Origin: an uncultured Oceanospirillaceae bacterium
GTDB taxonomy: Bacteria > Pseudomonadota > Gammaproteobacteria > Pseudomonadales > Balneatricaceae
NCBI GenBank assembly: GCA_937138495.1
Contig: CAKZPE010000020.1
Location: 1 to 64,000 of the forward strand
Reading direction: 5' to 3'
DNA: 64,000 bases
In this document: positions 24,378 through 34,109 of the stretch, piece after piece
Numbering within the stretch: the stretch's first letter is position 1
Layout of the letters: each line of letters opens with the position of its first letter
The notes under the pieces: generated by a model
Database searches by the model: none
Seen by the model: only the letters and a program-made list of their open reading frames with translations
Told to the model about the DNA's origin: nothing
Made by a program: the position numbers and the translations under genes

Positions 24378-25898
24378 TCAGAAGAATCCCAGCGGATTGA
24401 TGTCGTAGCTGACCAGCATATTCTTGGTCTGCTGGTAATGATCCAGCATCATCTTGTGGGTTTCCCGGCCAACCCCTGACTTCTTATAGCCGCCGAATGC
24501 GGCGTGGGCCGGATACATGTGATAGCAGTTAGTCCATACCCGGCCGGCCTGAATGCCCCGGCCCATGCGGTAGGCTTTGTTCATGTCACGGGTCCATACG
24601 CCGGCACCCAGACCGAATTCCGTATCGTTGGCAATGGCCAGCGCTTCAGCTTCATCCTTAAAGGTTGTCACGGATACCACCGGGCCAAAAATCTCTTCCT
24701 GGAAAACCCGCATGCTGTTATTGCCTTTGAGCAGGGTCGGCTCAATGTAATAGCCTTCGTTAAAGCCCTGATCCAGTGCCGCAGCACCGCCACCGGTCAG
24801 CACTTGCGCACCTTCCTGACGGGCTATTTCGAAGTAGCTCAGGATCTTGTCATATTGCTGCTGTGACGCCTGTGCACCGACCATAGTGTCAGTATCCAGC
24901 GGGTTGCCCCGTTTAATCTGCCCCATGCGCTCAATCACTTTGGCGATGAAGTCATCATAGATGTCTTCCTGCACCAGCAGGCGGGACGGACAGGTGCAGA
25001 CTTCACCTTGGTTGAAGAATGCCAGTACGGCCCCTTCGATACATTTGCTGACGTATTCATCTTCCTGATCCAGTACGTCGGAGAAGTAAATGTTCGGCGA
25101 CTTACCGCCCAGCTCGACAGTGGAGGGAATGATATTTTCGGCGGCGCACTTAAGAATGTGTGAACCGGTTGGGGTGGAGCCGGTAAATGCGATCTTATCA
25201 ATCCGGGTATTGGCTGCCAGTGCCTGACCGGCTTCCGGACCAAAGCCGTTGACCACGTTCAGTACGCCGGCGGGCAACAGGTCTGCAATCAGTTCGGTGA
25301 GCAGTAAGATACTGGCAGGGGTCTGCTCTGCGGGCTTCAGTACCACGCAGTTGCCGGTCACCAGTGCCGGTGCCAGTTTCCAGGCGGCCATCAGCAGCGG
25401 GAAGTTCCAGGGGATGATCTGGCCGACGACCCCGAGTGGCTCGTGGAAATGATACGCCACGGTATTGGCGTCGATTTCACCGATGCCGCCTTCCTGGGCA
25501 CGGATACAGCCGGCGTAATAGCGGAAATGGTCGGCGGCCAGTGGCACATCGGCGGCCAGGGTTTCCCGGACGGCTTTACCGTTATCCCAGGCTTCGGCGA
25601 CGGCCAGTGCTTCCAGATTGGCGTCGATAACATCGGCAATTTTCAGCAGGATGTTAGAGCGTTCTGTGACGGAGGTAGCCGCCCAGCCTGCCTTTGCGGC
25701 GTGGGCTGCATCCAGTGCCAGTTCGATATCTTCAGCACCGGAGCGGGGAATTTCACAAATGACTTCACCGGTTACCGGGGTGGGGTTGTCAAAATACTGA
25801 CCGTTAACCGGGGCAACCCATTCGCCGCCAATGAAGTTTTCATAACGGGCTTTGAAGCTGACAACGGCATCGGCTGAACCAGGTTTTGCATATATCAT
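24378..25898 (-). CDS. Aldehyde dehydrogenase, ExaC/AldB type
   Basis: A 506-residue NAD-dependent aldehyde dehydrogenase. The catalytic Glu is E262 in VELGGKSPN and the nucleophile is C301 in [11 protein letters not shown]; that motif and the C-terminus [19 protein letters not shown] are typical of ExaC/AldB/Acetaldehyde dehydrogenase II. The expected role is oxidation of acetaldehyde or other short aldehydes to acids. It is a single-gene unit with a terminator, divergent from an AraC regulator that probably controls it in response to an alcohol or aldehyde. Confidence 0.93.
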   Translation of the reverse strand: MIYAKPGSADAVVSFKARYENFIGGEWVAPVNGQYFDNPTPVTGEVICEIPRSGAEDIELALDAAHAAKAGWAATSVTERSNILLKIADVIDANLEALAVAEAWDNGKAVRETLAADVPLAADHFRYYAGCIRAQEGGIGEIDANTVAYHFHEPLGVVGQIIPWNFPLLMAAWKLAPALVTGNCVVLKPAEQTPASILLLTELIADLLPAGVLNVVNGFGPEAGQALAANTRIDKIAFTGSTPTGSHILKCAAENIIPSTVELGGKSPNIYFSDVLDQEDEYVSKCIEGAVLAFFNQGEVCTCPSRLLVQEDIYDDFIAKVIERMGQIKRGNPLDTDTMVGAQASQQQYDKILSYFEIARQEGAQVLTGGGAAALDQGFNEGYYIEPTLLKGNNSMRVFQEEIFGPVVSVTTFKDEAEALAIANDTEFGLGAGVWTRDMNKAYRMGRGIQAGRVWTNCYHMYPAHAAFGGYKKSGVGRETHKMMLDHYQQTKNMLVSYDINPLGFF

Positions 25899-26070
25899 TT
25901 AGTCGACCTCTTATTGTTTTTTTCCGGTAATACACATACTTTTGTCTGATAAGGAATCAGCTGTTTAACAGCATACGCGGGGGCAGTTTGCAGCACTGTT
26001 CCACCAGTCCAGAACTGTTGCTTGTCGTTCTGGTGCGTTGCACAAAAAAATAACAACAAAGGATATGCAT

Positions 26071-26982
26071 ATGATCTCTTCGCAACGGCTGGCGCAGCTG
26101 CGGCGACCGCAGGTGCTGGTAGAAAACAAGGTCAGCTTTGGCGGTGCTGACTCGGAGTTATCCATTTACGATACTTATCTGCCCGCTGAGCAGGTTGGCC
26201 TGAAAGCCGATCAGCTGCTCTACTGCGGCATGATCAGCGGCCGTAAAATCATGCACAGCGGACGGCGTAAAGTGGGGGAGCATTTTCTGCCCCATGAGTC
26301 GTTTGTCATTGCGCCCGGCGAAGCGGTGAATATAGATTTCCCCGGCGCCAGTGATCAGTCCCCCACGACCTGTATGACGGTTGAAATCAGTAAAGAGCGG
26401 GTACAGCAGATAGCCGACCGCATGAACCGGCAACTGGGCAATGCTGAAGGGCTTGGCGAGTGGCGTTATCTGCCGGAATATCTGCATGTGCACCATGCCT
26501 CTGCGACCCAGTCATTGCTGGAACATCTGGTGCATGTGTATGCGGAAAATCATCCGGACAGAACTCTGATGGTTGATTTGGGAGTGACGGAACTGGTGAT
26601 GCGGATGCTGCGCCATCAGGGGCGGGAGTTTATTCTCCAGCACTGTGCTGATCAGCCGGACAGCTCCGGCATGACAGCCGTTATTGATGCCATTCAGCAA
26701 CAGCTTAATGAGCCGCTGGATATTGACCGTCTGTGTCAGCTGGGCTGTATGAGCCGCAGCCGTTTATACAGTGAGTTTAACCGTCAGATGGGGTGCTCTC
26801 CGGGGGAGATGCAGCATCAGTTACGGATGCAGGAAGCCGCCCGCCGGCTGGCAACCTGTGAACCGGTGACGACCATTTGTTATGACCTGGGATATACCAG
26901 TCCCAGTCACTTCAGCCGCCGCTTCAGGCGAAGCTTTGGCTGTTCGCCCAGTGAGTTCCGCCAGCGCCAGCAGTGCAACTGA
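26071..26982 (+). CDS. AraC-family regulator next to the aldehyde dehydrogenase
   Basis: About 303 residues: an N-terminal AraC-type sensing domain of the kind that binds small ligands, and a C-terminal pair of helix-turn-helix units (about 215-303) ending in TICYDLGYTSPSHFSRRFRRSFGCSPSEFR. The frame is open from a TTG at 26038 with ATGs at 26065 and 26071. AAAGGA at about 26058-26063 is too close to the first ATG and well placed for the second, so I chose 26071. Divergent orientation points to control of the aldehyde dehydrogenase. Confidence 0.88.
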   Translation: MISSQRLAQLRRPQVLVENKVSFGGADSELSIYDTYLPAEQVGLKADQLLYCGMISGRKIMHSGRRKVGEHFLPHESFVIAPGEAVNIDFPGASDQSPTTCMTVEISKERVQQIADRMNRQLGNAEGLGEWRYLPEYLHVHHASATQSLLEHLVHVYAENHPDRTLMVDLGVTELVMRMLRHQGREFILQHCADQPDSSGMTAVIDAIQQQLNEPLDIDRLCQLGCMSRSRLYSEFNRQMGCSPGEMQHQLRMQEAARRLATCEPVTTICYDLGYTSPSHFSRRFRRSFGCSPSEFRQRQQCN

Positions 26983-27017
26983 TAATATTGCGTATATCGC
27001 TGCCTGAAGGTTTTGAG

Positions 27018-27046
27018 TGATCCGTAATGACTGCCCCTGCGTAAAG
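27018..27046 (+). promoter_or_regulatory. ECF sigma (RpoE-ChrR type) promoter of the DUF2878 operon
   Basis: TGATCC at 27018-27023, 17 bases, then GTAAAG at 27041-27046. It matches the R. sphaeroides RpoE-type promoter (TGATCC, TAAGA) as I remember it and the four other sites in this window with identical spacing. It lies 20 bases before the first ATG of the operon. Confidence 0.8.
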
Positions 27047-27065
27047 ATGCTCAGAGGTGATCATT

Positions 27066-27590
27066 ATGAGACGGCACATCTGGCATGGGCTGAGCGAAAA
27101 TATCTGGATAAACCTGCTGTGGTTCCAGCTGCTATGGTGGCTGAGTATTCTCCAGACTGACAGCGCCCGCTGGCCGGTTTTGATCTTGCTGATCGTGCAT
27201 CTGTTAATGCACCGGCATCTGTTTACCGAAGCGCTGGTCATTACAGCCTGTGGCTGTGTGGGCTTTGTCGTTGACAGTATTCTGACCCTGCTGGGTTTCT
27301 TCCGTTTTTCTCCTGATCATGTGCTACCGCCTTTCTGGTTATTCCTGCTCTGGCTGGGCTTTGCCGCTACCCTGCGGCAGGGGCTTAAATATTTTGTCGG
27401 TCGCTGGTATCTGGCGATGACTTCAGGGGCGGTCGCCGGCGCTGCTACCTATTTTGCTGCCGCCGAACTGGGGGCGGTAACCCTGGGCTGGAGCGATATT
27501 GAGAGCTTGCTGTTACTGGCGACCATCTGGGCGCTTATGTTTCCCGGTTTATTGTGGCTGAGCCATTCACTGGGGCGGCGCTATGTGTAA
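27066..27590 (+). CDS. DUF2878 membrane protein
   Basis: A 174-residue inner-membrane protein with about five hydrophobic helices. It matches DUF2878 by its layout and by TACGCVGFVVDSILTLLGFFRF in the middle. The family is a constant companion of DUF3833, CFA synthase and ChrR genes in marine gammaproteobacteria, but its function is unknown. AGAGG lies eight bases before the ATG at 27066; the frame begins three codons earlier at a GTG. It is the first gene of a five-gene operon with an ECF promoter and overlaps the next gene by eight bases. Confidence 0.85.
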   Translation: MRRHIWHGLSENIWINLLWFQLLWWLSILQTDSARWPVLILLIVHLLMHRHLFTEALVITACGCVGFVVDSILTLLGFFRFSPDHVLPPFWLFLLWLGFAATLRQGLKYFVGRWYLAMTSGAVAGAATYFAAAELGAVTLGWSDIESLLLLATIWALMFPGLLWLSHSLGRRYV

Positions 27591-28092
27591 ACCGTTGCGT
27601 CAGAGCCTGCTTTTCCTGTTGCTGCTGTTACCGGTACCGGCGTCTGCTGAGTTACCTAAAGGCCTGCGGCCTGTGGGGGAAGCGAGTCTCAGCTTTCTTT
27701 GGTATGACGTGTATCAGGCACGTTTGTTTAACCTGCAGGGGCAGTACGACGGCCTTAAAGCGCCGCTGGTATTACAGATCATTTACCGGCGGGAGATCAG
27801 CCATCAGGTACTGATCGAGCAAACCGCCAATCAGTTGAAAAATAAAGTGCCGGAAGCAGAGATGCAGTTATGGCTGCAGGAACTGGCAGCACTGTGGCCG
27901 GATATTCGTACGGACGATCAGCTGACCTTTCATATGAAGAACGCTGACAGCGGTGATTTCTATTTTAATGGCCAGTTGTTAGGCAATGTTGAACATCCCG
28001 GTTTTGCCCGGGCGTTTATCAATATCTGGCTGGCGGACGATGGCCGTTATTCAAGAATGGCTAAACAGTTACGCGGCGAAGCGGATAGCTGA
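27583..28092 (+). CDS. Exported chalcone-isomerase-like protein
   Basis: A 169-residue protein with a signal peptide (about 22 residues, ending ASA). The mature part has the bacterial chalcone-isomerase-like domain: GLRPVGEASLSFLWYDVYQARLF, then LVLQIIYRREISHQVLIEQT and GDFYFNGQLLGNVEHPGFARAFINIWL. Bacterial members are not shown to act on flavonoids; a lipid-binding or lipid-modifying periplasmic role is possible. It overlaps DUF2878 and is 12 bases before the DUF3833 gene, so it is part of the ECF-controlled operon. Confidence 0.85.
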   Translation: MCKPLRQSLLFLLLLLPVPASAELPKGLRPVGEASLSFLWYDVYQARLFNLQGQYDGLKAPLVLQIIYRREISHQVLIEQTANQLKNKVPEAEMQLWLQELAALWPDIRTDDQLTFHMKNADSGDFYFNGQLLGNVEHPGFARAFINIWLADDGRYSRMAKQLRGEADS

Positions 28093-28104
28093 GGAGGCTG
28101 TGCC

Positions 28105-28698
28105 ATGAATATTGCCATGAAGAGCTACCGGACTTTATCACTGTGTTTGCTGGTATTACTGACAGTGTCTCTGTTGTTACAGGGCTGTGCGGTTTCACTG
28201 GACAGTTATAAAGCGAATACCCCCCGGCTGGATATGGCCCGTTTCTTCAGTGGTCAGCTTAAAGCCACCGGTGTGGTGCAGGATTACCGGGGCAAAGTCA
28301 TCCGGCGTTTCAGTGCAGATATTATCGGCCACTGGGAAGGGGATCAGGGGGTGCTTGATGAACGCTTTTATTTTGCCGACGGTGAAATACAGAGCCGTTG
28401 CTGGCGGCTGAAAAAAGACGGTGATGTCTTCACCGGAACGGCGGCCGATGTGGTGGGTGAAGCACGGGGCCGGGTGGCCGGGAATACGTTGCACTGGCGT
28501 TATGTCTTGCGGGTCCCGGTGGGCGGTTCTGAGTGGCAACTGGCACTGGATGACTGGCTCTATCTTGTCGATGAAAATAATCTGATCAACCGTACCCGGA
28601 TGAGCAAACTGGGGCTGGGAGTCGGAGAGATTACCTTACATATCCGTCGCACAGGTGAAGGGGAAGCCCTGCCTGCAGACGGTACCTGCCAGCTTTAA
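28105..28698 (+). CDS. DUF3833 lipoprotein
   Basis: A 197-residue protein with a type II signal peptide and lipobox LLQGC (Cys about residue 28), so membrane-anchored in the periplasm. The mature part matches DUF3833: FFSGQLKATGVVQDYRGKVIRRF, DERFYFADGEIQSR, FTGTAADVVGEARG and NRTRMSKLGLGVGEITLHIRR. Family function is unknown; a beta-barrel lipid-binding fold is plausible. A strong GAGGAGG site precedes the ATG. A second DUF3833 protein without a lipobox is encoded at 38461-38967. Confidence 0.87.
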   Translation: MNIAMKSYRTLSLCLLVLLTVSLLLQGCAVSLDSYKANTPRLDMARFFSGQLKATGVVQDYRGKVIRRFSADIIGHWEGDQGVLDERFYFADGEIQSRCWRLKKDGDVFTGTAADVVGEARGRVAGNTLHWRYVLRVPVGGSEWQLALDDWLYLVDENNLINRTRMSKLGLGVGEITLHIRRTGEGEALPADGTCQL

Positions 28699-28710
28699 GC
28701 GGAGATCCTT

Positions 28711-29493
28711 ATGCGTCATCAGCAACAATTACCCTGGAAGCGGGTGTGGGTAACCGGTGCGGGCCGGGGGATCGGCGCAGCACTGGCCACCAAACTGTGT
28801 TGGGCAGGCGTGGATGTGCTGGCTTCGGCACGGTCGGCGAACGAGCTGGAAGCACTGCAGGCGTCGCTGGCCGGTGCGCCGGGTAAACTGCAGATCGAGC
28901 CGCTGGATATCTCTCAGCCGGAACAGATTCGCAGTTGTTTTCAGCGCTGGCAGTATGCCGGTACCTTACCTGATTTAGCCGTGCTCAATGCCGGTACCCA
29001 TGATCCCTTTCCTGTTGAAGCCTTTAAGTCGCAGCGCTGTCAGGCGCTGCTGAATGTAAATCTGTACGGTACGCTTAATTGCCTGGAGCCTTTGCTGGCC
29101 CGGTATCTTGAGCAGCAGCGGGGGCATATTGCGGTGATGGCATCGGTGGCCGGTTACCGTGGCCTGCCGACCGCCGCTGCATATGGCGCCGGTAAAGCAG
29201 CACTGATTAATCTGTGTGAGTCCCTGTATCTGGATCTGGCCGGTTCAGGTGTGACCATTCAGGTGATTAACCCGGGGTTTGTCCGAACACCGCTGACGGA
29301 TAAGAATGATTTTGCCATGCCTGCACTGATGGAGCCGGAAGATGCCGCCCGGGCGATTATAGAGGGCCTGCAGCGCAAGCGTTTTGAGATCAGTTTCCCG
29401 GGTAAATTTGTTATCTGGCTGAAATTACTGCGTGTATTACCTTATAGCTGGTATTTTAAGGCGGTGAAAAAAATTACCCGGAGTAATCCTTAA
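28711..29493 (+). CDS. Short-chain dehydrogenase/reductase
   Basis: A 260-residue classical SDR. The nucleotide motif is VTGAGRGIGAAL (TGxxxGxG) near residue 15, NAG follows in VLNAGT, and the catalytic Ser and YxxxK lie in MASVAGYRGLPTAAAYGAGKAAL. The C-terminus carries a hydrophobic/basic tail (VIWLKLLRVLPYSWYFKAVKKI) that may contact membrane. Substrate unknown; the operon context with lipid-related genes suggests a lipid or fatty aldehyde. It is the fourth gene of the ECF operon and overlaps the next start by one base. Confidence 0.9.
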   Translation: MRHQQQLPWKRVWVTGAGRGIGAALATKLCWAGVDVLASARSANELEALQASLAGAPGKLQIEPLDISQPEQIRSCFQRWQYAGTLPDLAVLNAGTHDPFPVEAFKSQRCQALLNVNLYGTLNCLEPLLARYLEQQRGHIAVMASVAGYRGLPTAAAYGAGKAALINLCESLYLDLAGSGVTIQVINPGFVRTPLTDKNDFAMPALMEPEDAARAIIEGLQRKRFEISFPGKFVIWLKLLRVLPYSWYFKAVKKITRSNP

Positions 29494-29924
29494 TGACCCC
29501 GTTAGCCCGCTATGCACAGGCACTCAGTGAACTTACCCCGGACAGGGTTAGCGAGCTTGCAGCGTTGCTGAATGAGCAGGCGGCCTTTTCTGATCCCTTT
29601 AACCGGGTAACCGGCCGTGCGACTTTTCTGCGTATCTTTGAGGATATGTACAGCCGCCTGGAGGATGTGAGTTTTGACGTACACCGGATTGCGAACACGC
29701 CGGAAGGCGGTTTCATTTACTGGACGTTTAGCGGCCACAGCCGCCTGACGGGTACGCTCAGCATCGATGGCGTTAGCCGGATAGAACTGGATGACGCCGG
29801 TAAAGTGCGGGTTCATGAAGATTACTGGGATGCAAGTTTACTGTTCGAACGCCTGCCCTTGCTGGGGCGTATTATTGCTCGGATCAGACGTAAGCTGGCA
29901 TTGCCCGGACAGGCACCTTTCTAA
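29493..29924 (+). CDS. SnoaL-like/NTF2-fold protein
   Basis: A 143-residue soluble protein with the NTF2-like fold of small polyketide cyclases and ketosteroid-isomerase relatives: AFSDPFNRVTGRATFLRIFEDMYSRLEDVSFDVHRI, then FIYWTFSGHSRLTG and VRVHEDYWDAS. Function is not readable. It overlaps the SDR stop by one base (TAATG) and is the last gene of the ECF operon. This SnoaL-SDR pair recurs near ChrR-type sigma loci in related bacteria, from memory. Confidence 0.82.
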   Translation: MTPLARYAQALSELTPDRVSELAALLNEQAAFSDPFNRVTGRATFLRIFEDMYSRLEDVSFDVHRIANTPEGGFIYWTFSGHSRLTGTLSIDGVSRIELDDAGKVRVHEDYWDASLLFERLPLLGRIIARIRRKLALPGQAPF

Positions 29925-30146
29925 GACGGTTTGTTACGCTATACAGGTTCGTTTCCTTCCCTCCATTTTCCCTGATTAACGGCCTGAACAGGTCTTTGTA
30001 CGGGCCAAAAATATCCTTCATTTCAGTGGCTTATTAAATCTTTCTGCTTTGGCTATTAATTCCATACTTATAATTAATTTTATATATATGGCGTCATTCT
30101 CTTAAGCTGGTTCTGTCAACAGGGATAGCATTAATAGGAGAAGATC

Positions 30147-31589
30147 ATGAAGAAGCTTACGACGGTAACCGGATGCCCGGTCGCCGATAATCAGAACATT
30201 ATAACCGCAGGCCCGCGCGGCCCTCAGTTACTGCAGGATGTCTGGTTTCTGGAAAAAATGGCGCATTTTGACCGGGAAGTTATTCCGGAAAGACGGATGC
30301 ATGCGAAAGGGGCAGGGGCCTATGGCACCTTCACTGTTACTCATGATATCAGCCAGTACACACGTGCCAGTATGTTTTCAGAGGTGGGTAAAAAAACAGA
30401 GATGTTTGCCCGTTTTACCACCGTTGCCGGCGAACGGGGGGCCGCTGATGCGGAGCGGGATATTCGCGGCTTTGCTCTGAAGTTTTATACCGAGGGAGGC
30501 AACTGGGATCTGGTGGGTAATAATACGCCGGTTTTCTTCATGCGTGATCCGCTGAAGTTTCCGGATCTCAATCATGCGGTAAAACGTGATCCGCGTACCG
30601 GTATGCGCAGCCCACAGAGCAACTGGGATTTCTGGACATTGTTGCCCGAGGCACTGCATCAGGTGACTATTCTGATGAGTGACCGCGGTATACCTGCGTC
30701 TTTCCGGCATATGCACGGGTTTGGCAGCCATGCCTTCAGTATGGTGAACGCGGATAATGTACGTTGCTGGGTAAAGTTTCATTTTAAATCCTGTCAGGGC
30801 ATTCAGAACCTGACGGATGAAGCGGCTGCCCAGGTGATCGGTAAGGACCGGGAAAGTCATCAGCGGGATTTGTATGAAGCTATTGAGAGCGGTGATTATC
30901 CCGCCTGGACCCTGTACATACAGGTGATGACCGAAGCCCAGGCGGAAAACAGCCCCTTTAACCCGTTTGATCTGACCAAGGTCTGGCCAAAAGGTGAGTA
31001 CCCTCTGACGGAAGTGGGCAGAATGGAGCTGAATGCGAATCCGGAGAACTTTTTTGCCGAGGTTGAGCAGTCGGCTTTTAATCCCGCCAGTGTGGTGCCC
31101 GGTATCGGTTTTTCACCGGATAAAATGCTACAGGGACGGCTGTTTGCCTATGGTGATGCCCAGCGTTACCGGCTGGGGGTGAATCATCATCAGATTCCGG
31201 TGAATGCGCCCAGGTGCCCGGTACACGGTTACCACCGTGACGGTGCCATGCGGGTAGACGGTAACTATGGCAGCACCATTGCTTATGAGCCTAACAGCTT
31301 GCAGGAATGGCAGGAGCAGCCGGAATATGCGGAACCGCCCCTGGCGGTAGAGGGTGCAGCATCGCGCTGGGATCACCGCACCGATGAGGATTATTTCTCG
31401 CAGCCCGGTGATTTGTTCCGGTTAATGCAACCGGCACAGCAGCAGTTGTTGTTTGATAATACTGCCCGTGCGCTGGAAGGAACTTCGCCGGAGATTCAGC
31501 GCCGTCACATTGCGAACTGCCTGAAAGCTGATCCGGCATACGGTGAAGGTGTTGCCGCCGCGCTTGGTCTGTGTGTCTGTGTGGAGTGA
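30147..31589 (+). CDS. Monofunctional heme catalase
   Basis: A 480-residue small-subunit catalase. The catalytic His is H52 in [13 protein letters not shown], the Asn is in the VGNNTP motif near residue 125, and the heme-ligand Tyr is Y335 in [11 protein letters not shown]. The length fits clade 3 enzymes such as KatA. It degrades hydrogen peroxide. AGGAGAAG precedes the ATG. No site like the ECF promoters was found upstream, so it may respond to another oxidative stress regulator. A long hairpin follows the stop. Confidence 0.96.
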   Translation: MKKLTTVTGCPVADNQNIITAGPRGPQLLQDVWFLEKMAHFDREVIPERRMHAKGAGAYGTFTVTHDISQYTRASMFSEVGKKTEMFARFTTVAGERGAADAERDIRGFALKFYTEGGNWDLVGNNTPVFFMRDPLKFPDLNHAVKRDPRTGMRSPQSNWDFWTLLPEALHQVTILMSDRGIPASFRHMHGFGSHAFSMVNADNVRCWVKFHFKSCQGIQNLTDEAAAQVIGKDRESHQRDLYEAIESGDYPAWTLYIQVMTEAQAENSPFNPFDLTKVWPKGEYPLTEVGRMELNANPENFFAEVEQSAFNPASVVPGIGFSPDKMLQGRLFAYGDAQRYRLGVNHHQIPVNAPRCPVHGYHRDGAMRVDGNYGSTIAYEPNSLQEWQEQPEYAEPPLAVEGAASRWDHRTDEDYFSQPGDLFRLMQPAQQQLLFDNTARALEGTSPEIQRRHIANCLKADPAYGEGVAAALGLCVCVE

Positions 31590-31605
31590 CAGCAACCAGC
31601 AGTGT

Positions 31606-31640
31606 TGATTCAGGGCGCCGTGCCCTGAATCAGTTTATGT
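31606..31640 (+). terminator. Hairpin after the catalase gene
   Basis: TGATTCAGGGC at 31606-31616 pairs perfectly with GCCCTGAATCA at 31622-31632 around a five-base loop. It is followed by GTTTATGT, a weak T tract, so termination may be partial and let some transcripts reach the next gene. Confidence 0.7.
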
Positions 31641-31662
31641 AACCGGTGAGGGGTATTCAGTC

Positions 31663-32073
31663 ATGAATATACTGTATAAAGCAGCAGGGTTTATGTCTTT
31701 AGGGCTGGGGATACTGGGGATTTTTCTGCCACTGATGCCAACGACGGTGTTTGTGTTAATGGCCGCGTGGTGTTTTGCGAAATCGTCCCCCCGGCTGCAT
31801 ACCTGGCTGGCCGACAGTAAGGTTTTCGGGGTGATTATCACACAGTGGGAAAGCCGCCGGTGTATTCCGCAGAAGGCCAGATACCTTGCCACCGGGTCGA
31901 TGCTGGTTGCCGGGGGTTTTGCTTTTCTGGCGATGGACGGTGTGATTCTGAAGTGCGTGGTGGTTCTGACCATTGGGCTGAGCATCTTTACGGTGATGTC
32001 CGTCAAAGTCTGTCCGGTTCTGCCCCGGGGTATCAGGGCCGGGTATCAGAGTAATGTCCGGGCCGGCCGCTGA
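31663..32073 (+). CDS. DUF454/YbaN-family inner-membrane protein
   Basis: A 136-residue protein with the YbaN/DUF454 pattern: FMSLGLGILGIFLPLMPTTVFVLMAAWCFAKSSPRLHTWL at the start, WESRRCIPQKARYLA in a cytoplasmic loop, and two more hydrophobic helices. The function of the family is unknown. GGTGAGGGG precedes the ATG. It converges on the CFA synthase gene, with only four bases between the stops. Confidence 0.88.
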   Translation: MNILYKAAGFMSLGLGILGIFLPLMPTTVFVLMAAWCFAKSSPRLHTWLADSKVFGVIITQWESRRCIPQKARYLATGSMLVAGGFAFLAMDGVILKCVVVLTIGLSIFTVMSVKVCPVLPRGIRAGYQSNVRAGR

Positions 32074-32077
32074 GCAA

Positions 32078-33319
32078 TTATGAGTGCCGTGTGTCGGCTC
32101 CGTTATCTTCAGGGGTGATGACAAACAGGCCGACGTCTATGCTGCCGGACAGAAAGCCGCCTTCACAATAGGTGAGGTAGTAACGCCACAGGCGGCGGAA
32201 TTCCTCATCAAAGCCATGCGGGCTGATAGCCGGCCAGTGCTGTTCGAAATTGTGCCGCCAGATGTTCAGTGTGCGGGCGTAATCCATGCCAAAGAATTCT
32301 TCGTGGTGCAGTGCAAAGCCATGCTTTGAAAAGGCTGTATGCAGTGCTTCCCGGCTGGGCAGCATGCCGCCCGGGAAGATATACCGCTGGATAAAATCCG
32401 CCTGCTTCCGGTAGCTGTGAAAGCGCTGATCATCGATGGTGATGATCTGTAATACTGCTTTGCCGCCGGGCTTAAGGCTGCGGCGCAATACCTGAAAGTA
32501 TTCATCCCAGTGTTTTTCCCCTACCGCTTCAAACATTTCAATGGAGACGATGCCGTCGTACTTTGTATTCAGGTCGCGGTAGTCCGTCAGGCTAAGGTAT
32601 ACCTCGTCCTGCTTACCTGCATGGGCGATACGTTGTCGTGCCCAGCTGAGCTGTTCGGTAGAGAGGGTGACGCCGTGGACCCTGAGCTGATGCTCGCAGC
32701 TGGCCTGTTCGGCAAAGCCTCCCCAGCCACAGCCTATTTCAAGGATATGCTCGCCTTCCCGGGCGCCGAGTAATGCCAGGATGCGCTGATATTTGTTGTG
32801 CTGTGCCTGGGCCAGATCTTCTTTATCGTGTTGGAACATTGCCGCTGAGTAGCTCATGGTGCTGTCCAGCCAGGGGGCATAAAAGTCATTCCCCAGATCA
32901 TAGTGGGCGGCAATATTCTCACGGCTGCCGGTACGGCTGTTATCCCGGCGCAGGTGGTACAGATTATCCAGCAGGGTGCTCAGCCAGCTTCCCCGGGTCA
33001 TACGGTTTAACAGGGGTTCATTGGCCAGCGCCCAGCGGGTCAGGGCGGTCAGGTCATCACTGTCCCATTGGCCCTGTACGTAAGCCTGTGCCCAGCCGCT
33101 GACATTGCCAAAAAACAGGTTCTTCAGGGCGGCCCAGTGATTGATCCGAAGGTTTGCTGTGGGAGATGACCGGTGACCGGCCTGGTGAACAAATCCGGAC
33201 GGCAGCGTGATGTCCAGCCGGCCCTGCAGGCGGTCGCTGAACCCCTGCAGGTAGCGCAGAAAGAGTTTGTCCTGCCAGCCAGGGGCTTTATCCGGATGTT
33301 TATATTCACAGGCTTTCAT
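32078..33319 (-). CDS. cfa: Cyclopropane-fatty-acyl-phospholipid synthase family protein
   Basis: A 413-residue SAM-dependent enzyme. The SAM-binding motif is ILEIGCGWGGFAEQA, with GVTLSTEQLSWARQR and VSIEMFEAVGEKHWDEYF characteristic of CFA synthases, which add a methylene group to unsaturated phospholipid chains. In Rhodobacter the homologue belongs to the singlet-oxygen regulon. The frame opens eight codons upstream, but the ATG at 33319 with GGAG before it is preferred; this overlaps the DUF1365 gene by 14 bases. Third gene of the minus-strand ECF operon. Confidence 0.9.
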   Translation of the reverse strand: MKACEYKHPDKAPGWQDKLFLRYLQGFSDRLQGRLDITLPSGFVHQAGHRSSPTANLRINHWAALKNLFFGNVSGWAQAYVQGQWDSDDLTALTRWALANEPLLNRMTRGSWLSTLLDNLYHLRRDNSRTGSRENIAAHYDLGNDFYAPWLDSTMSYSAAMFQHDKEDLAQAQHNKYQRILALLGAREGEHILEIGCGWGGFAEQASCEHQLRVHGVTLSTEQLSWARQRIAHAGKQDEVYLSLTDYRDLNTKYDGIVSIEMFEAVGEKHWDEYFQVLRRSLKPGGKAVLQIITIDDQRFHSYRKQADFIQRYIFPGGMLPSREALHTAFSKHGFALHHEEFFGMDYARTLNIWRHNFEQHWPAISPHGFDEEFRRLWRYYLTYCEGGFLSGSIDVGLFVITPEDNGADTRHS

Positions 33320-34109
33320 TATGGAAGTCTCCGTTCTGGTCATACCAGCTGATGCTGTTTCGGGGGCCTTTTTCCCGGGGCTGCAGTCTGAGTTTTTTAC
33401 GCCACAGTTGCAGGGCTTCCCAGTGGATACCGGCCATAACTTTGAGGGTCATCAGTGGATGGCTGATAAAGAGTCTCAATAAGGCCGCGTCGCTAAGTGT
33501 CTGATGCTGCCCGGCAAAGGTTGCTTTGAAGAGTAACTGCTGTTGCATGTCATGTTGACGTATCCCGACACTGACCGCACCGGCAGGCGGTTTGATGCTG
33601 AAGCTGTAACGGGTATCCAGTGGCATAAAAGGGCTGACGTACATTTGCTTATCGCAGCTGTGCTGTAATTGCTTTTCATTGCCGGCCGGGATCAGGTAGG
33701 TATGTCGCTGCTTAAAGGTATTGGTGACTTCATAGAGAATAACCTGCAACTGGTCACTGGCGTCGTAACAGAAGTAGACGCTCAGCGGATTAAATACATA
33801 GCCGAGGATCCGCGGATAACAGAGCAGTCTGATCCGGGCGCCGGCCTGTTCATAACCCCGCCGGGTGAGTAACTGGCGGACGTGAGAAGCCAGGTCTCCG
33901 TGGCCATTGCCGTGGTCTTTTTCGAAGAATGACAGCAGATTAAAGCGGTTAACTGAGAGCAGCCTGAGCTGTTTCAGAGCAGGCAGTTCATCGAGATCAA
34001 TACACAGGGAGAATGTCCGGTAATGAAAGCCGTGCTGCTCCGGCTGTAAACGCTGGTGCATCACTTTACCGGCATAGATGCCTGACCGCAGTGTGCCCTG
34101 ATTAGCCAT
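33306..34109 (-). CDS. DUF1365 protein
   Basis: A 267-residue protein beginning MANQGTLRSGIYAGKVMHQRLQPEQHGFHYRTF, the signature start of DUF1365, and containing RILGYVFNPLSVYFCYDASDQLQVILYEVTNTFKQRHTY. The family is nearly always between an FAD oxidoreductase and a CFA synthase, as here, and probably takes part in modifying membrane fatty acids; in alphaproteobacteria such genes are linked to furan fatty acid formation. The start at 34109 overlaps the oxidoreductase stop by eight bases; the longer frame to 34178 lies inside the upstream gene. Confidence 0.88.
   Translation of the reverse strand: MANQGTLRSGIYAGKVMHQRLQPEQHGFHYRTFSLCIDLDELPALKQLRLLSVNRFNLLSFFEKDHGNGHGDLASHVRQLLTRRGYEQAGARIRLLCYPRILGYVFNPLSVYFCYDASDQLQVILYEVTNTFKQRHTYLIPAGNEKQLQHSCDKQMYVSPFMPLDTRYSFSIKPPAGAVSVGIRQHDMQQQLLFKATFAGQHQTLSDAALLRLFISHPLMTLKVMAGIHWEALQLWRKKLRLQPREKGPRNSISWYDQNGDFHNESL

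Noticed and set aside
30061..30146. Search for an ECF promoter before the catalase gene
   Set aside because: No TGATC-N17-GTA element; the AT-rich region has only generic promoter-like sequence.
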